64,000 nucleotides of DNA from Azolla caroliniana (taxonomy: Eukaryota > Polypodiophyta). Below the pieces are notes generated by a model that was not told the DNA's origin, searched no databases, and was given only the letters and a program-made list of their open reading frames with translations. The stretch covers positions 6,944,001-7,008,000 of the forward strand of contig JBHGNT010000001.1 in the NCBI GenBank assembly GCA_043228905.1, in the 5' to 3' direction. A program made the translations under genes and the position numbers. Each line of letters starts with the position of its first letter. The first letter of the stretch is position 1. Of this stretch, positions 45,941-58,425 are shown piece by piece.

Positions 45941-48429
45941 AAGATATTATCAGGTTAAAGAAGAAAGCAATGAAAGTGAAATTTTGAATCATCATGACTT
46001 CATACACAGAGAGCAACACAACAGACATAATTGGATCAAACCTTCTCTATTGCTTTTGTTTATGTTTTATTTGATCAAAGATTATGATTTCAATGTGATA
46101 TAATAGTTTTGTGGAACTTCCAAATTCTATTTTTATGTGATATAAGTTCTGATTAACAGTTTTCTTATGCCCGATGTCAAGAAAATATGACCTAATGGTA
46201 GGTAACTACAATCTTTAACTAACTAAAACACAATGGGTGCAATGAATAACGCTTATTGGTAATTTACTGTACATTATATATATGGCTAGCTACCTTGAAT
46301 AGAGGTAATAGAGTTTAGGCAAAGAACTTACGGGAAATATGTCTTAGTTAGAGAAAGAAACAAATATAAAAGTGATGATCCTCAATTTCGATTGTTTTCG
46401 AATAGCTTAAACATTAATTCATACTCCTCACTCATGCTTTGTCATGGACTGTCTTTTTAACTATCAAAAACAGAGTTCTCATTTTGTATCCATGCATAAG
46501 ATTTTGTTATGATTTGGAATTAGAATATTCTACATGTGACGAAGAATTCTCAACTATGGTATGAGTTGGTACAAAGTAATGGTGTCTAGTTAATGACGCA
46601 GTGCTCTCTTTTTCAATATGTAGGAGACAAATATGTACATTGAAATGACGTTAAAGGACATGCAACGAGTATTCTCATTATTAAGGAAGGTTGATATAGA
46701 AATTCTAATGCATCAAAAGTTGCTTAAATGTTAGCGAATTCATGTTATGTATGTGATGTGCATTCGTCTCTTGAATTGACATTTATCATGTTAGAAATAT
46801 ATGATGACACTATATTTTTAAATGGATTTAACCTTAAATGTACATAAAAGGGACACCACAATGTTATAATATTTACTGTATCACTTTCTTCAATGCTATC
46901 ACCTTGGATGCCTTCGGGATATCTCATGTTAGTGTGCTATTGGTGGGAATCTATCAATGGAATTTGACTTCCTTTCCCATCAAAGATTATACAACAATTG
47001 GAAGTTTAATGCAATATTCTTCAAGGTTAAAAAAAAGGATATATGTATGCTTTGTTGAGATCAAAGACGAGCATCTAGTTATAACATGGTTTTAATAGCA
47101 TGTTTCGTGCTGATTGATCCATTACTAGTAATGAATTATTTTCTCCATTCAAGGTTTATTTAAAATCATGTGTATTGAGAAGTTTTGACTATTTTTTGTT
47201 TGGTTCCTGAAAGATGCTACCAAAGTATGCAAATGTTAGGTATGCCACAAAAAATTGTACACATCAAGCCTAGAACAATCAGCTACCAACTAAATTAATC
47301 GTGACCCAAAGGTTGTTTTCATTTCAATTCATAATACTAACTCCCAAGATACAACACCCAAAACTAGTTGGGTATAAAACAAACCACATTATGGCATTGT
47401 CATCCGATGTCCTCAAATGTAGATGAAAAGTAGGTAAACGAAAAGAAGAGATTTTGTTTTGTGAATAGTTTGCCTAATTGCGTATTGTTGCACACATGTT
47501 TCCTTACAAAGGTTTTGCATATGCTTCTTCCAACAAGTTGCAACCTCTTGAGCATGAAAGTCATTGTTCATTTGAAGATGTCTGACACTTCCAACATTCA
47601 TGATGCATGTGCAACATCAACAATGTTATCACCTTTAATGTAACAAATATAATTTAGAACCATGAACATAATGTGTGCTAGGTGAGCTATAATGAATATT
47701 CATGTCAAACACCTATATTTATCAGCTTTGATAAGTCCTTGCGCCTTAGATTACCTACTTGTCTTTAAGATATGCACAAATAATACGTGAAAATCATCTG
47801 CGAAGAGAAGGTTTGTGACATTTCTCAAAATATTACACAAATATTACAAGCTTTAAACTAGGTATGGGCCATAGTATAAGTTGGATGTATATTGTTGTAC
47901 TTTTGCATTACTTGTGTGTCATGATTGTATGAATACTTGATTGCAAAACATGTTGGGAGGTCCTCATTAAAGTTATACATAAATAAGTAAACATTGCATA
48001 ATCTAGATTTAATAACCTAAAAGACGAAAATGGAGATTTCTAAGAGACATCATAATTTCTAATAACTTAATTACTCAAAAGAGGGCTTCACAACCCCAAC
48101 CTAAACTAGTTGTTCTCTAGAGAGGTCACTTTGATGACATCTTCTCCTTATTCAACCCATCCCCCTCTTGAGCGCGCGTGTGTGTGTGCACACACACACA
48201 CACATGCTTTTAGTGATGCATTATAATATTAATAGGAAACTTCGAAGTGAAGTAGAAAAACAAACAATTCATTTTAAAACCATGTTGGAGTAAAGACACA
48301 CAAAAAACACCAATGACATCACAAACATCACACACACGAAGCTCATTGCACATGCACACACATTATGTTCTGTAATTAGTACATATGGAAACATCAAGAT
48401 GAGACGAAGCCCCATACCAAATGGATAAA
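45941..48429. other. ALDH7 downstream region, no gene recognised
   Basis: Likely ALDH7 3' UTR at the start, then AT-rich DNA with short frames only. A (GT)n-(CA)n palindrome lies at 48172-48205. Confidence 0.45.
48172..48205. repeat. GCGCG(TG)n-(CA)n self-complementary tract
   Basis: An alternating purine-pyrimidine run in which a GT block is directly followed by a CA block, so the whole tract can fold on itself or adopt Z-form. Confidence 0.85.
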
Positions 48430-51400
48430 GGACATGAATGCATTTTCCTTCGTTGAAATATTGCAGGCTATCAAAGGTGTTGGGCCAGATGGAATGGGGA
48501 GAGATTTTTTCATTACATATTAGGATTTGGTTCTTGATTATTTACTTGCAACATTTCAAGAAATGTTCAATACAAGTATTATGTCACAAATGGGGAAAGA
48601 AGGATTGATATGCCTCATTCTGAAAGGTGATGTAGTTACGGATGAGGTTAAGGGTTGGCACCCCATTACTCTATTGAATACAATTTACAAAATTTATGCT
48701 AAGTTATTGGCTTTGAGATTACAATCCTTTCTTTAGGATATTGTGCATGAATCTCAGATGGGATATATGCAAGAACATAATATTTTTTATAATGTTTTTT
48801 TGTTTTGGGAATTAATAGGGATTGCAATGAAGAATAAAGAAGATCTTGCAGTCCTTTTATTAGATTTTGAAAAGGCATATGATAGAGTTGATTGGGACTT
48901 CATGCAAGGTTCATTTTTGAGATTAGGTTTTCTTGTCCAATGGATTAGGGTTGTAGCTTCGTTGCTTCGTTGTATTGTAAGGCCTTTAGTTCAGTCTTGG
49001 TAGCTGATGGTCAAACTAGAAAATTCTTTGTTCGCATTCTGTACGTTAAGGCTGTCCATCGGCTCCATTCCTGTTTTTGCTAGTAATGGAAACATTTTCA
49101 ATATATTTAAATGCTTCTCAAGTTTATGTTAAGGGTTTGCCTTTGCCTACAATGCAACAATAATTGTTGGATTCAGAATTCGTTGATGATATTGCAATTT
49201 ATGTCCAAGGTACTGATGATAATTTAAGAAAATTGCAAGTAGTTGTGGAAGAATTCTGTTTGGCCTCTAGAGCAAAGATAAATTGGCATAAATTTCTTGG
49301 TTTTTGGATATCACAAAATTCGTTGCCAACTTGGATGCCTTCGTAGGAATTCAAGTGGGTTCCTGATGGAACCACTACTTGTTACTTAGGCTGCCAAGTA
49401 GGAATTCATGTTAATGTAGATCTGTTAGTTGTTCCTCTACTTGTAAAGTTAAGGAGGAAATCGTTGCTTTGGGATTCGGTTAACTTGTCATTTGTAGGTC
49501 GGGTACTTATGACTAACCAAGTTCTTCTAGCAACTATTTTGTATATTGCTTCTACTACGTTGTTTGCTAGATCATGTATTTTGCAAGTGCAACACCTCAT
49601 CGCAATTACATTTAGGGAGGAAAAACAGGTCAAGATAAAAGGCCTAAAGTAGCTTGGGCAATATTGATTGCTCCGAGACAAAATGGTGGGTTGGGGCTGG
49701 TGGATCCGAAATCACAATGTAAGACTTTGCTTTCTAAATTTGTGTGTAGAGCTATGTTGCCAATGCAAGATGTTTGGAGTTAGTTGATGATGCATAGGTT
49801 GTCTACTATATGTACGACAATAGGTGGAATGTAGCAACCCTCATTAAGGTGGGCCTTTATTCAGAATTTTCATTTGTTTAAAACAATCTTATCAAAAGAT
49901 AGATTTTTTAATGGAATTCTCACAAGTTGGTTAGTTGTTAAAAAGTTTCTAGTTCGGAAGATGCCTTTGACAACGGATGACTTGTTGAGAGAACCTTTGA
50001 CCTAGAATTTTCTCTTCTCTGATGCAAGGGGTTTGCTGCTTGGTAGCCGTCCTCGGCTAAATTGGGCTTCTTTGGATGCATCAGTTGCAGGTAATGTTCT
50101 ATCATGGGGATATTATGTTATGAATCAATCGTTACAATCATTGTCGATGCTTTCAGTTTGAGGAGGTGACATTATGTGCAATGATATGCAAATGGCATTG
50201 GGACAATTTATGGCTTCATGGTCCCCTTCTAGCAATAAGATTTGGTTTGGTTATTTCTTTCCTTTAAAAGTTAGTTTAGGAGCTAAAGTAACTAACATTA
50301 CAGGTGATGCTATATACTTTAATGTGGGTGATGATGGTAGGTTGTGGCATGTATTTTTTGCATCAGATGTGTGGATGTCCGCCAATGTTTCAACTATTTG
50401 AGTAGTTGCAAGAATTGGAAAAAAATGGTTCTTGGATCCACCCTTTCAAGGATGCTTCCTGTGTTTCTCATTGTCGGTTTTTCAAAAAAAGTCTCTTTAC
50501 AATTTGGATTGATATCTAGTTGATTATCAATGGAAAAAGCCGAGTGCTAGTGGAAATGGTAATCATTTGGAGTTTTTCCAATATTCGGTTAAGCTAGGTA
50601 GAAATTTGTTGTTGCAATCAAAGTATAAATGCCTTTCTGCCATGAAGCATTGGACTGAAAATAATGTGCATGCATTGCAACTTACCAAATTTTGGAAATG
50701 GTTGTGGAGTATGCAATTGCTGAAAAAAGTGATTTGTTTTCGTTGGTTGTTGATGCCTTATGCTCTTCCTATTGGTGATTGGTTGAGGCAAAATCAACAA
50801 TATGCTTGTGGAATGCATTGTGGTGCATCTATGGAATCTATTTTGCATGTGTTTTGGTTATGTCCTAGCATCAAGCAATTTTGGAGTAAGCTGTTTTTAT
50901 TGTTGAGACAACTTTATTCTCGTTCTATTTTCTCATGGGGTGCAGTATTATGGGGTGTCCTTCATGGAGATCTTATGAATTATGAAAGTAGGCATGCTTC
51001 TCATGTCTTTCACTGTTCCCACAGACACCTCTATCTCACCTCATTTTCATCTTATATTCGATGGTTTAGAATTGAAATTTTGGTTATTTGGCGTACTATT
51101 ACATCATTAGCTCTTTGGATAATATGGAATGCGAGATGTGATGTTGTTTTTAATAATGCTCACATACATCTCCGCACCATGCTTATTGAATTTTGGTTGT
51201 TATTTGTCCATACACTACGTGGTCAATATGATGCTTTGCAGGGTTCGGGTGATGTTCTATGGCAACGTCAAGTAGCCTTTAAGAAATAATGGCAATGGCT
51301 TCACTTATTTTCAGATACAACTTCTAGTCTGAGGCCGAATTATGTCATACCTTCTTTTCTGTTGCATAGCTCGTAGTTTTTGCTCCACTTGTTTCTTATA

Positions 51401-51540
51401 TGATATCATCTGTTTGATCAAATGTTGGTACTAACCTTTGTATCACAATTGAAGCGAGATGAAATGTCTCCTTTTGTTTTCTCTACGTACATTTCTCAAG
51501 TAATATACTAAGGTTTATCTTTCATTTTCTTTTTATAAAA
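48430..51540 (+). pseudogene. Decayed L1-type LINE: RT and zf-RVT
   Basis: A 5'-truncated LINE. The RT region starts near AIKGVGPDGMG (48470), with KGWHPITLLNTIYKIYAKLL, the LDFEKAYDRVDWDFM block near 48860 and the catalytic FVDDIAIYV near 49180 (first position of the usual Y/FADD changed to V). The zf-RVT end lies in an open frame of 240 codons at 50567-51289 (VICFRWLLMPYALPIGDWLR, CGASMESILHVFWLCPSIKQ, then LWIIWNARCDVVF). Many stops separate the parts. The endonuclease is absent. Confidence 0.88.
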
Positions 51541-51644
51541 GAGAGGATATGAATGAATCTAAAGGTTTTGACATTGTTTAAGCTAAAACTATTCAAAGAA
51601 AAGGGCAAAACAATGGTCTAGGATATCATGAGAAGTATAACAAC

Positions 51645-51905
51645 CATAGTATGAACCATACATACCATACGTGCATTCACATTCGAGAATGTTTCAATCA
51701 ATCGAGTATGATAAACACCCTCGACATATGGTAAATACCATATTTTTTTGTATTCATTATTTATTATAAGTTTTTTTTAAGGTAAGAACATTAAGGTAAA
51801 AAGTGTAATAAAAAAACATAAGAATGTTTTGATAACATATGTATTCGTTTGCATTCGCATGAAAAAGAATGTTTGCCAATGCATTAAAGTATATTACATA
51901 CTATG
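51645..51905. mobile_element. MITE, short-TIR family, copy 4 (261 bp)
   Basis: It starts CATAGTATGAACC and ends TTACATACTATG, a perfect 9-bp terminal inverted repeat (CATAGTATG), with a perfect 8-bp target duplication ATAACAAC at 51637-51644 and 51906-51913. This copy best defines the family: GAACCATACATACCATACG near the left, AAAAACATAAGAATGTTTTG in the middle, and no coding capacity. Confidence 0.9.
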
Positions 51906-52139
51906 ATAACAACCATGTAAACACAATGGTAATGATTGTATTATCAACAATTACTCACAGCGTATAGTGACAGGAAAACAAGAGTGCCTCCGGACACAAA
52001 TGATTGTGATTCCTCTAGCCAAGACCTTGAACCACACCCGCAAAACGCCTTGAAATGGCTAGGTATTGGGCACAAGACAATGAAAAAAATAAGGGTACAT
52101 GTATCAACAATACACAATAATGGAGTTCCGACGACCTGA

Positions 52140-54511
52140 ATCTCCTTTCCACTTTTGTTTCCGACACATGAAGATTGGTCGAAATCCAAGATTAAAGATA
52201 CGCTATGTAGCCAAGCAACATGTTTTGTAGCAAAAATAAGTGATGAAGACCTCATGAATGAACTAAAGCAGCATTGGCATAACACTAGATTCTAGTGCAC
52301 CATAGATGAAGAGGAACCTCATCTCTGCCACATCCACCTGCGGACTATCATAGACACCCAACTAACTCCAAGCTTTTTCTATTTCTATGAGAAACATGAA
52401 GGGGCGATTGAAGCTCACAGGATAGCCCACAAACTCCACTCATGGATTTGGACCGTCATTCCATCAATGGAAATGACTGGCTGTCTAAATGGTGAGTGCT
52501 CCCCACTCACGACATGTTGTGCAAAGCATCAGGCACAAATCTCCCACTCCATTCCATGATTATGAAGATTGTAACATGGAATGTGCAAGGGCTCATGAGT
52601 CGACTAGACCAGCAAAATAGATGGAAACTGAGAAGAGATCTTGAGGAATATATATTAGGGGGTGCTGCTAACATCATCATGTTGCAGGAACACCACCTTG
52701 ATAGTACTCGTTTAAAGGAAGTCAGAGATCTTTTACCAGGATCATGGCAAACAATTTGGGAGCCAGTAATAGGGGAGGATGGAAATCATGGTGGTATCTG
52801 CACTCTAATTCGGGAACATCTAGCCCAAGGCTTCATACGCCAGGAATCACTTATACTTGGTAGGGCACATTTTTGCACGTTGGCCATCCAATGGGAACAC
52901 TCGAATTTCATGAATGTTTATGCTCCAAATAGCAGAACAGAAAGGGCAACATTCTGGGAACGCATCCGCCTAGAAGTAGCGGGTGCGGAAGAGTGGTGCA
53001 TTGGAGGGGATTTTAATATGATCGAATCCATTCACGATAGCTCCAACAACAACCCCATAGTTCTACAAGGAAGGTTAACGTAAACAATGGGAGAAGCTAT
53101 GTGTACACCTTAACCTACGAGACATCTGGCATTCTAACAACTTCCAACGAAAAAGGGACTCTCTCTTATTCTCCCGATCAGATGGGCGGAATAGTGGACC
53201 CACCCTTTCCCGCATTGACCGCATTTATGTGGGTGAGGCTCTAGAAGCGAAGGGAGGGTGGTGTCGCATAACTCTAGGCACGACTTTCTTTGACCATTAC
53301 CCGGTCGTCGGTCATTTTCAATTGCACCGAAAATGGGGCCCATTCTAGGCTCACATCCCGCACACTATCTACACAGTTATAGAGGTGAAGGAACAACTCT
53401 CCAACCAATGGTCATCAACATCTGACAAACTTCTATCTAAATTAATAAGAGCTTCAACTCTCCTACATGAGTTTGTCAAGACCAGAAGCAAGGATGCTCA
53501 GGAAAAGCAACAGAGGACAAAACGGGGACTAATAGCCTTACAACAACTCCAACAGAGATACCTGTCATGTAGTTGGATTGCAGGACAAGTTGCCATGGCC
53601 AAACATGAACTCAGCATGGCGGTAAAGGAAATATACGACATGGAGTTTCATGGAAGCATGGCGCGATGGATTAGAGTAGGGGACAAAACCACGAAGGAAT
53701 TCTTCCGCTCCAAAGGCCCGAGGCACGCTAGAACAATGATGCACAACCTCAACTGAGCGGATGGAACAACCAATGAGGATGGTGACGAAATGAGGAATAT
53801 TGCCACAGGTTACTTTAAGCACCTACTTACCGAAGATGTTATGGCCACAGGGGAAGACATAAGAGAAGATATTATCCTCCAAAGCATACCCAAGAAAGTC
53901 ACGCTGGAAATGAATACATGGCTCGTGCATCCCCTATCAACCATTGAGATATGGGAGGCCCTCTCTCATTTGGATGTAGATAGTTGCCCCGGAATCGATG
54001 GCCTCACCCCTCACCTTTTCACATGCCATTGGGACACTATTAAAGAAGACCTCCTCCAGGCATATGAGGAGATCATCACGTCTATAAACATGCCAGAGGA
54101 ATTTGGACAAGGGACGATACATCTCATTCCTAAAAGTGGTGGTAGTGTCAATGACATTAGCAAGTGGCGGCCCATAACTCTTCTCAATACTGTCTATAAG
54201 TTGCTCGCAAAAATTGTGACATGCTAGTTAACACCTCGTCTCCCTCAATTCATTCATCCATCCCAGACAGGTTTCGTTAGAAATTGGAGCATCCTAGACA
54301 ACCTCTTCTCATTCTGGGAAGCAGTAGCCCTTGCCATGCGTACCAACAACAAGGTAGCGGTGGTGCTACTAGATTCTGAGAAAGCATATGACAGGGTTTG
54401 CTGGAACTTTCTTGAAAGTGTGATGGGGAAACTCGGTTTTCAAGAGACATGGATCAAAGGCATTGTAGGACTTTATAGGAACATCAACAGTTGCGTTTCA
54501 CTGTCAGGTGA
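52140..54511 (+). pseudogene. L1-type LINE, 5' part (endonuclease and RT), split by a copia insertion
   Basis: From the ATG at 52562 the frame MKIVTWNVQGL starts an apurinic-type endonuclease (EEP fold: MLQEHHLD, GGICTLIREHL, FMNVYAPNS, CIGGDFNMIES). RT follows with ISKWRPITLLNTVYKLLAKI near 54165 and LLDSEKAYDRVCWNF near 54365. It breaks off at GLYRNINSCVSLSG, where the copia element starts. Several stops and frame changes show it was already inactive. Where its 5' end lies between 51914 and 52500 is uncertain. Confidence 0.88.
54507..54511. other. Target site duplication, left copy (GGTGA)
   Basis: Five bases GGTGA precede the left LTR and recur at 60082-60086 after the right LTR. Confidence 0.92.
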
Positions 54512-55323
54512 TGTAGCAAAACAGTGCTCGGCCACAACCGAGGAACAGGATCGATTCACAGAAAACGGGAAATACAACAATGCACGAAAACAATATAGAG
54601 AAGGGCACACTGGATGTTTTACGTGGAAAACCCTAAAATGGGAAAAACCACGGGAGTGCAAGACTCCAACTATCACTATACGCGGGAATGTACAATGGCG
54701 AGCTGCAAGGCGACGACCTTGAGCTCGCTGTCCTCGCCACAGGCGGCGGTATTACACAGAGGCGTCGACCTCTTCCTTCCTCCTTCTCTCTCACTCTCTC
54801 TCGGCTGCTCTCACTTCGCTCCCTCTTAGTGGAAAACAGAAAAATGAGCAACAACAGACTTAACTGTTTGCCCTAAGTCATATTTATACACATATGACTT
54901 TCGGGCTATTTACAAATATAGCCTCAAGGGCTCTTGGCAAACATATTCACAAATATGTCTCCGCATCCGGATCTCTCTCCGGGTACATTCGTCATCCGGC
55001 TCCGTAACCGGGGTCTTCATCATCCGGCTCCGTAGCCGGGGTCTTCATCATCCGGCTCCGTAGCCAGGGTCTTCATCATCCGGCTCCGTAGCCGGGGTCT
55101 TCATCATCCGGCTCCGTAACCGGGGTCTTCATCATCCGGCTCCGTAGCCGGGGTCTTCATCATCCGGCTCCGTAGCCGGGGTCTTCATCATCCGGCTCCG
55201 TAGCCGGGGTCTTCATCATCCGGCTCCGTAACCGGGGTCTTCATCATCCGGCTCCGTAACCGCAACCGGGCTTGCCGTCATTCATCTCCGGACATCCCAT
55301 CCGGAGGGACCGAAATCCCAACA
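54512..55323 (-). repeat. 3' LTR of the young copia element (812 bp)
   Basis: TG...CA ends on both strands (TGTAGCAAAAC left, AATCCCAACA right). It contains ten tandem 28-bp units at about 54992-55262 and a minus-strand TATA box (TATAAATA) at 54881-54888. Confidence 0.96.
54992..55262. repeat. 28-bp minisatellite in the 3' LTR, ten units
   Basis: Units of the form CATCCGGCTCCGTAGCCGGG plus GTCTTCAT. Variants differ mainly at GTAG/GTAA. In the GTAG form CCGGCT and AGCCGG can pair across CCGT as a small hairpin. In element orientation the array lies upstream of the TATA box, in U3. Confidence 0.95.
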
Positions 55324-55335
55324 AACTCCCCCTTC
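55324..55335 (-). other. Polypurine tract of the young copia element
   Basis: GAAGGGGGAGTT on the minus strand, directly before the 3' LTR and overlapping the pol stop codon. Confidence 0.9.
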
Positions 55336-58300
55336 ACTTCGGCATGGGATGTCTCTCCAGTCCGATCCTCTTCCGGCATGCTTCCAGCTTGTCGGGTGTG
55401 AGCACCTTGGTCAGCATATCCGACCCGTTCTCGTCCGTGTGGACCTTTGTCAGCACGAACTCCTTGTCTTCTATCCTTTCCCGGATCCAGTGATATCTTC
55501 GCTGGATGTGCTTCGTCCGGGAGTGATAAGCCGCGTTCTTCGCAAGGTGGATGGCACTCTGACTGTCGCAGTAGAGTCGGTACTCCTCCTGCTGGATACC
55601 GAGCTCTCTAATGAAGTCCTTCATCCATATTATTTCCTTGCCGGCTTCAACAGCCGCCATGTACTCCGCCTCCGTGGTTGACAACGCAACCGTCTTCTGC
55701 AGCCTCGACTGCCACGAAACAGCTCCCCCTGCATACGTCATCACATACCCTGATGTGGACCGGCTGGTATCTGCATCAGCCGACATATCCGAATCGGTAA
55801 AGCCGTCGAGTTCGGGCTTACCGGAGCCGAATCGGAGGCACACGTTTGCCGTGCCCTTCAGGTATCGGAGTATCCACTTGACCGCGTTCCAGTGCTCTTT
55901 GCCGGGATTGCTCATGTACCGGCTCACCGCTCCTACTGCATATCCTATGTCCGGTCTTGTACACACCATTGCGTACATCAAGCTTCCGACGGCAGAGGCA
56001 TATGGTACTTTCATCATGTCCTCCTTCTCAGCCTTTGTCTTGGGGCTTTGCTTGCTGGACAACTTGCAGTTTGCCGGGAGGGTTGACCCGATCGTTCTTG
56101 CTTCCGACATGTTGAACCGGTGAAGCACCTTTGTCACGTACTTCTCCTGTGACAGCCACAACTGCTTCTTCTTCCGGTCCCGGATGATGTGCATCCCTAG
56201 TATTTGCCTCGCCGGACCCAGGTCCTTCATTGAGAAGGTTCGGTGAAGCGCTTTCTTCAGCGCCCGTATCTTGACCTGGTCCCGTCCGACGATCAACATG
56301 TCGTCCACGTACAGGAGGAGTATTAGAGAGTCTCCTCCTTCGAACTTCTTCACAAACACGCAGTGATCAGACTGCGTTTTGTGGTACCCTTCGTCGGTCA
56401 TGAAGGAGTCGAACTTCCGGTACCATTGCCGGGGAGCCTGCTTCAGTCCGTAAAGGCTCTTCTTCAACCGGCATACCAGGTGCTCCTTCCCTTTCTTCTC
56501 GAATCCTTCCGGTTGCTGCATGTAGATCTCTTCTTCGAGGTCACCGTGAAGGAATGCCGTCTTCACGTCCATCTGTTCTACCTCGAGGTCCATGCTTACC
56601 GATATGCTCAGCACCGTCATGATGGAGGTCATCTTCACTACCGGGGCAAATATCTCGTCGAAGTCGACGCCCTTCTTCTGCTGAAACCCCTTCACCACGA
56701 TCCTGGCTTTGTATCTCGGGGGGTTTCCGGCATCTCCCGGTTTCAGCTTGAACACCCACTTGTTTCGAAGTGCTCGCTTTCCTTTCGGCAACTCCACAAG
56801 TTCATATGTGTGGTTCTCATGCAGGGAATCCATCTCGTCCTGCATGGCACTCAACCACCTGCGGCTCTGGGTGTCATGCTTTGCTTCTTCAAAGCTCTCC
56901 GGCTCCCCTTCGTCGGTTAGCAGCACGTGCTCTGGTTCCGGAAATCTCCGGGGGGCCCTTCTCTCTCTTAGAGGATATCTCCGTTCCGGAGCTTCGGTAA
57001 CCGGTTCTTCCGATTCTTCTTCATCCGAATCCATTTCGGGATCGGGGCCGGTTCCGGTATCATTTTCATCTTCTTCGGCCGGTTCTGTTTCTTCATAGTC
57101 TTCGGCCGGATCCTCGAGTGTTAACCAGTCCCTTGCCGGTCGGGACTGCTCCTCGTAGAGTTGATCCTCACCGGTCGACTTGGAGCTCTTCATCTTCTTC
57201 TCCGACTCCCAGTCGGCGAGTGTCTTGTCCTCCATGAAGATGATGTCTCGACTCCTGAATATCTTCTTGTCGACCGAGTCCCATACTCGGTAGCCGAACT
57301 CGTCGTCGCCGTAACCGAGGAATATGCATGGCCGGGTCTTTGGATCTAGCTTTCCTCTCCGGTCCTTTGCCACATGCACGTATGCGAGACACCCAAACAC
57401 CTTCAGATGCCGGTAGGACACTTCCTTACCGGTCCACACTTTCTGCGGCGTGTCTCCGTCCAGAGGTACTGAGGGTGATCTATTTATCACGTATGTCGCC
57501 GTCGACATCGCCTCAGCCCAAAACCCCTTGGGTAATTTCGCATGCGCTAGCATACTCCGGACCCTCTCCATTATGGTCCGGTTCATCCTCTCAGCCAACC
57601 CGTTCAGTTCCGGCGTCTTCGGCACAGTAAACTCGAGCCGGATTCCCTTCGAGCGACAGTACTCCTGGAACTGTCCCCGGTATTCCCCTCCGTTATCCGC
57701 TCGTATCGCTTTCAGCTTCTTGCCGGATTCCCTTTCCACTCTCGCGTGGAGTTCTTTGAAGACGGACAACACTTGGTCCTTTGTCTTCAACGGCGCCGTC
57801 CACAGCTTCCGGCTGTGATCATCAATGAAAGTCACGAAGTACTGGGCTCCGCCATGTGACTTCGTTTCTACCTGACACACATCCGTGTGCACCAACTCCA
57901 ATGGTGCGCTACGTCTCATCGGTGGCCTTGAGTGGAAGGAGGTTCGGTTCTGCTTACCGGCCAGGCAATCGGTGCACTTCTCCAGATGCACATGCTTCAC
58001 TGGAATGAGGTTGTCTTCTGCAAGCCTCTTCATCCCCTTCTCGCTCATGTGGCACAGTCTCTTGTGCCACAGCTCACCGGCAGTGTCGGCTGCCACGTTC
58101 AGCTCCTCCGGACATAGCCGGGAATTCATCAGGTACAGGGTGTTGACCTTCCGGGCCCGAGCCACTATCAGGCTCCCCTTGCTGAACTTCATGACACCGT
58201 TCCGGATGCTACCCGTGTAGCCTTCATCATCTAGCCTCCCGGCCGAGATCAGGTTCAATCGGACCTCCGGAACGTGTCGAACATCCTTCAGCAGCATCTT

Positions 58301-58369
58301 GCATCCGGTTGATGTCATCAGCCACACGTCTCCTATGCCGGCAATCCGGCATGTGCCTTCATTTCCCAT
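55334..58369 (-). CDS. pol: Copia pol: pre-integrase, integrase, RT, RNase H
   Basis: An uninterrupted frame of 1011 codons. Order: protease C-terminal half; pre-integrase zinc region (LWHKRLCHMSEKGMKRL, CTDCLAGKQ, about residues 100-145); integrase core with HTDVC, IRADNGGEY and NGLAERMN for the D-D-E triad (about 160-280); acidic linker (about 400-470); RT with ARIVVKGFQQKKGVDFDEIF, MDVKTAFLHGDLEEEIYM and catalytic LLLYVDDMLIVG (about 540-790); RNase H with DSDMSADADTSRSTSGYV, TTEAEYMA and CDSQSAIHLAKN (about 860-1000). Catalytic residues are present. The protease N-terminal half is in the gag frame, one base out of phase, so the polyprotein as read is broken unless frameshifting occurs. 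Confidence 0.95.
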   Translation of the reverse strand: MGNEGTCRIAGIGDVWLMTSTGCKMLLKDVRHVPEVRLNLISAGRLDDEGYTGSIRNGVMKFSKGSLIVARARKVNTLYLMNSRLCPEELNVAADTAGELWHKRLCHMSEKGMKRLAEDNLIPVKHVHLEKCTDCLAGKQNRTSFHSRPPMRRSAPLELVHTDVCQVETKSHGGAQYFVTFIDDHSRKLWTAPLKTKDQVLSVFKELHARVERESGKKLKAIRADNGGEYRGQFQEYCRSKGIRLEFTVPKTPELNGLAERMNRTIMERVRSMLAHAKLPKGFWAEAMSTATYVINRSPSVPLDGDTPQKVWTGKEVSYRHLKVFGCLAYVHVAKDRRGKLDPKTRPCIFLGYGDDEFGYRVWDSVDKKIFRSRDIIFMEDKTLADWESEKKMKSSKSTGEDQLYEEQSRPARDWLTLEDPAEDYEETEPAEEDENDTGTGPDPEMDSDEEESEEPVTEAPERRYPLRERRAPRRFPEPEHVLLTDEGEPESFEEAKHDTQSRRWLSAMQDEMDSLHENHTYELVELPKGKRALRNKWVFKLKPGDAGNPPRYKARIVVKGFQQKKGVDFDEIFAPVVKMTSIMTVLSISVSMDLEVEQMDVKTAFLHGDLEEEIYMQQPEGFEKKGKEHLVCRLKKSLYGLKQAPRQWYRKFDSFMTDEGYHKTQSDHCVFVKKFEGGDSLILLLYVDDMLIVGRDQVKIRALKKALHRTFSMKDLGPARQILGMHIIRDRKKKQLWLSQEKYVTKVLHRFNMSEARTIGSTLPANCKLSSKQSPKTKAEKEDMMKVPYASAVGSLMYAMVCTRPDIGYAVGAVSRYMSNPGKEHWNAVKWILRYLKGTANVCLRFGSGKPELDGFTDSDMSADADTSRSTSGYVMTYAGGAVSWQSRLQKTVALSTTEAEYMAAVEAGKEIIWMKDFIRELGIQQEEYRLYCDSQSAIHLAKNAAYHSRTKHIQRRYHWIRERIEDKEFVLTKVHTDENGSDMLTKVLTPDKLEACRKRIGLERHPMPK

Positions 58370-58425
58370 CCGGACACAGCCGTGCTCACCGGCTGTGTAG
58401 GATGAGAAGTATTTATTCTCCGGGG

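Noticed and set aside
54336-54722. A 128-codon plus-strand frame starting in LINE RT
   Set aside because: It is a chimera that runs from the LINE into the copia LTR across the insertion border.
54992-55262. Regular 28-bp repeats that look like a CRISPR array
   Set aside because: The units are directly abutting with no unique spacers, lie inside an LTR, and the host is a plant.
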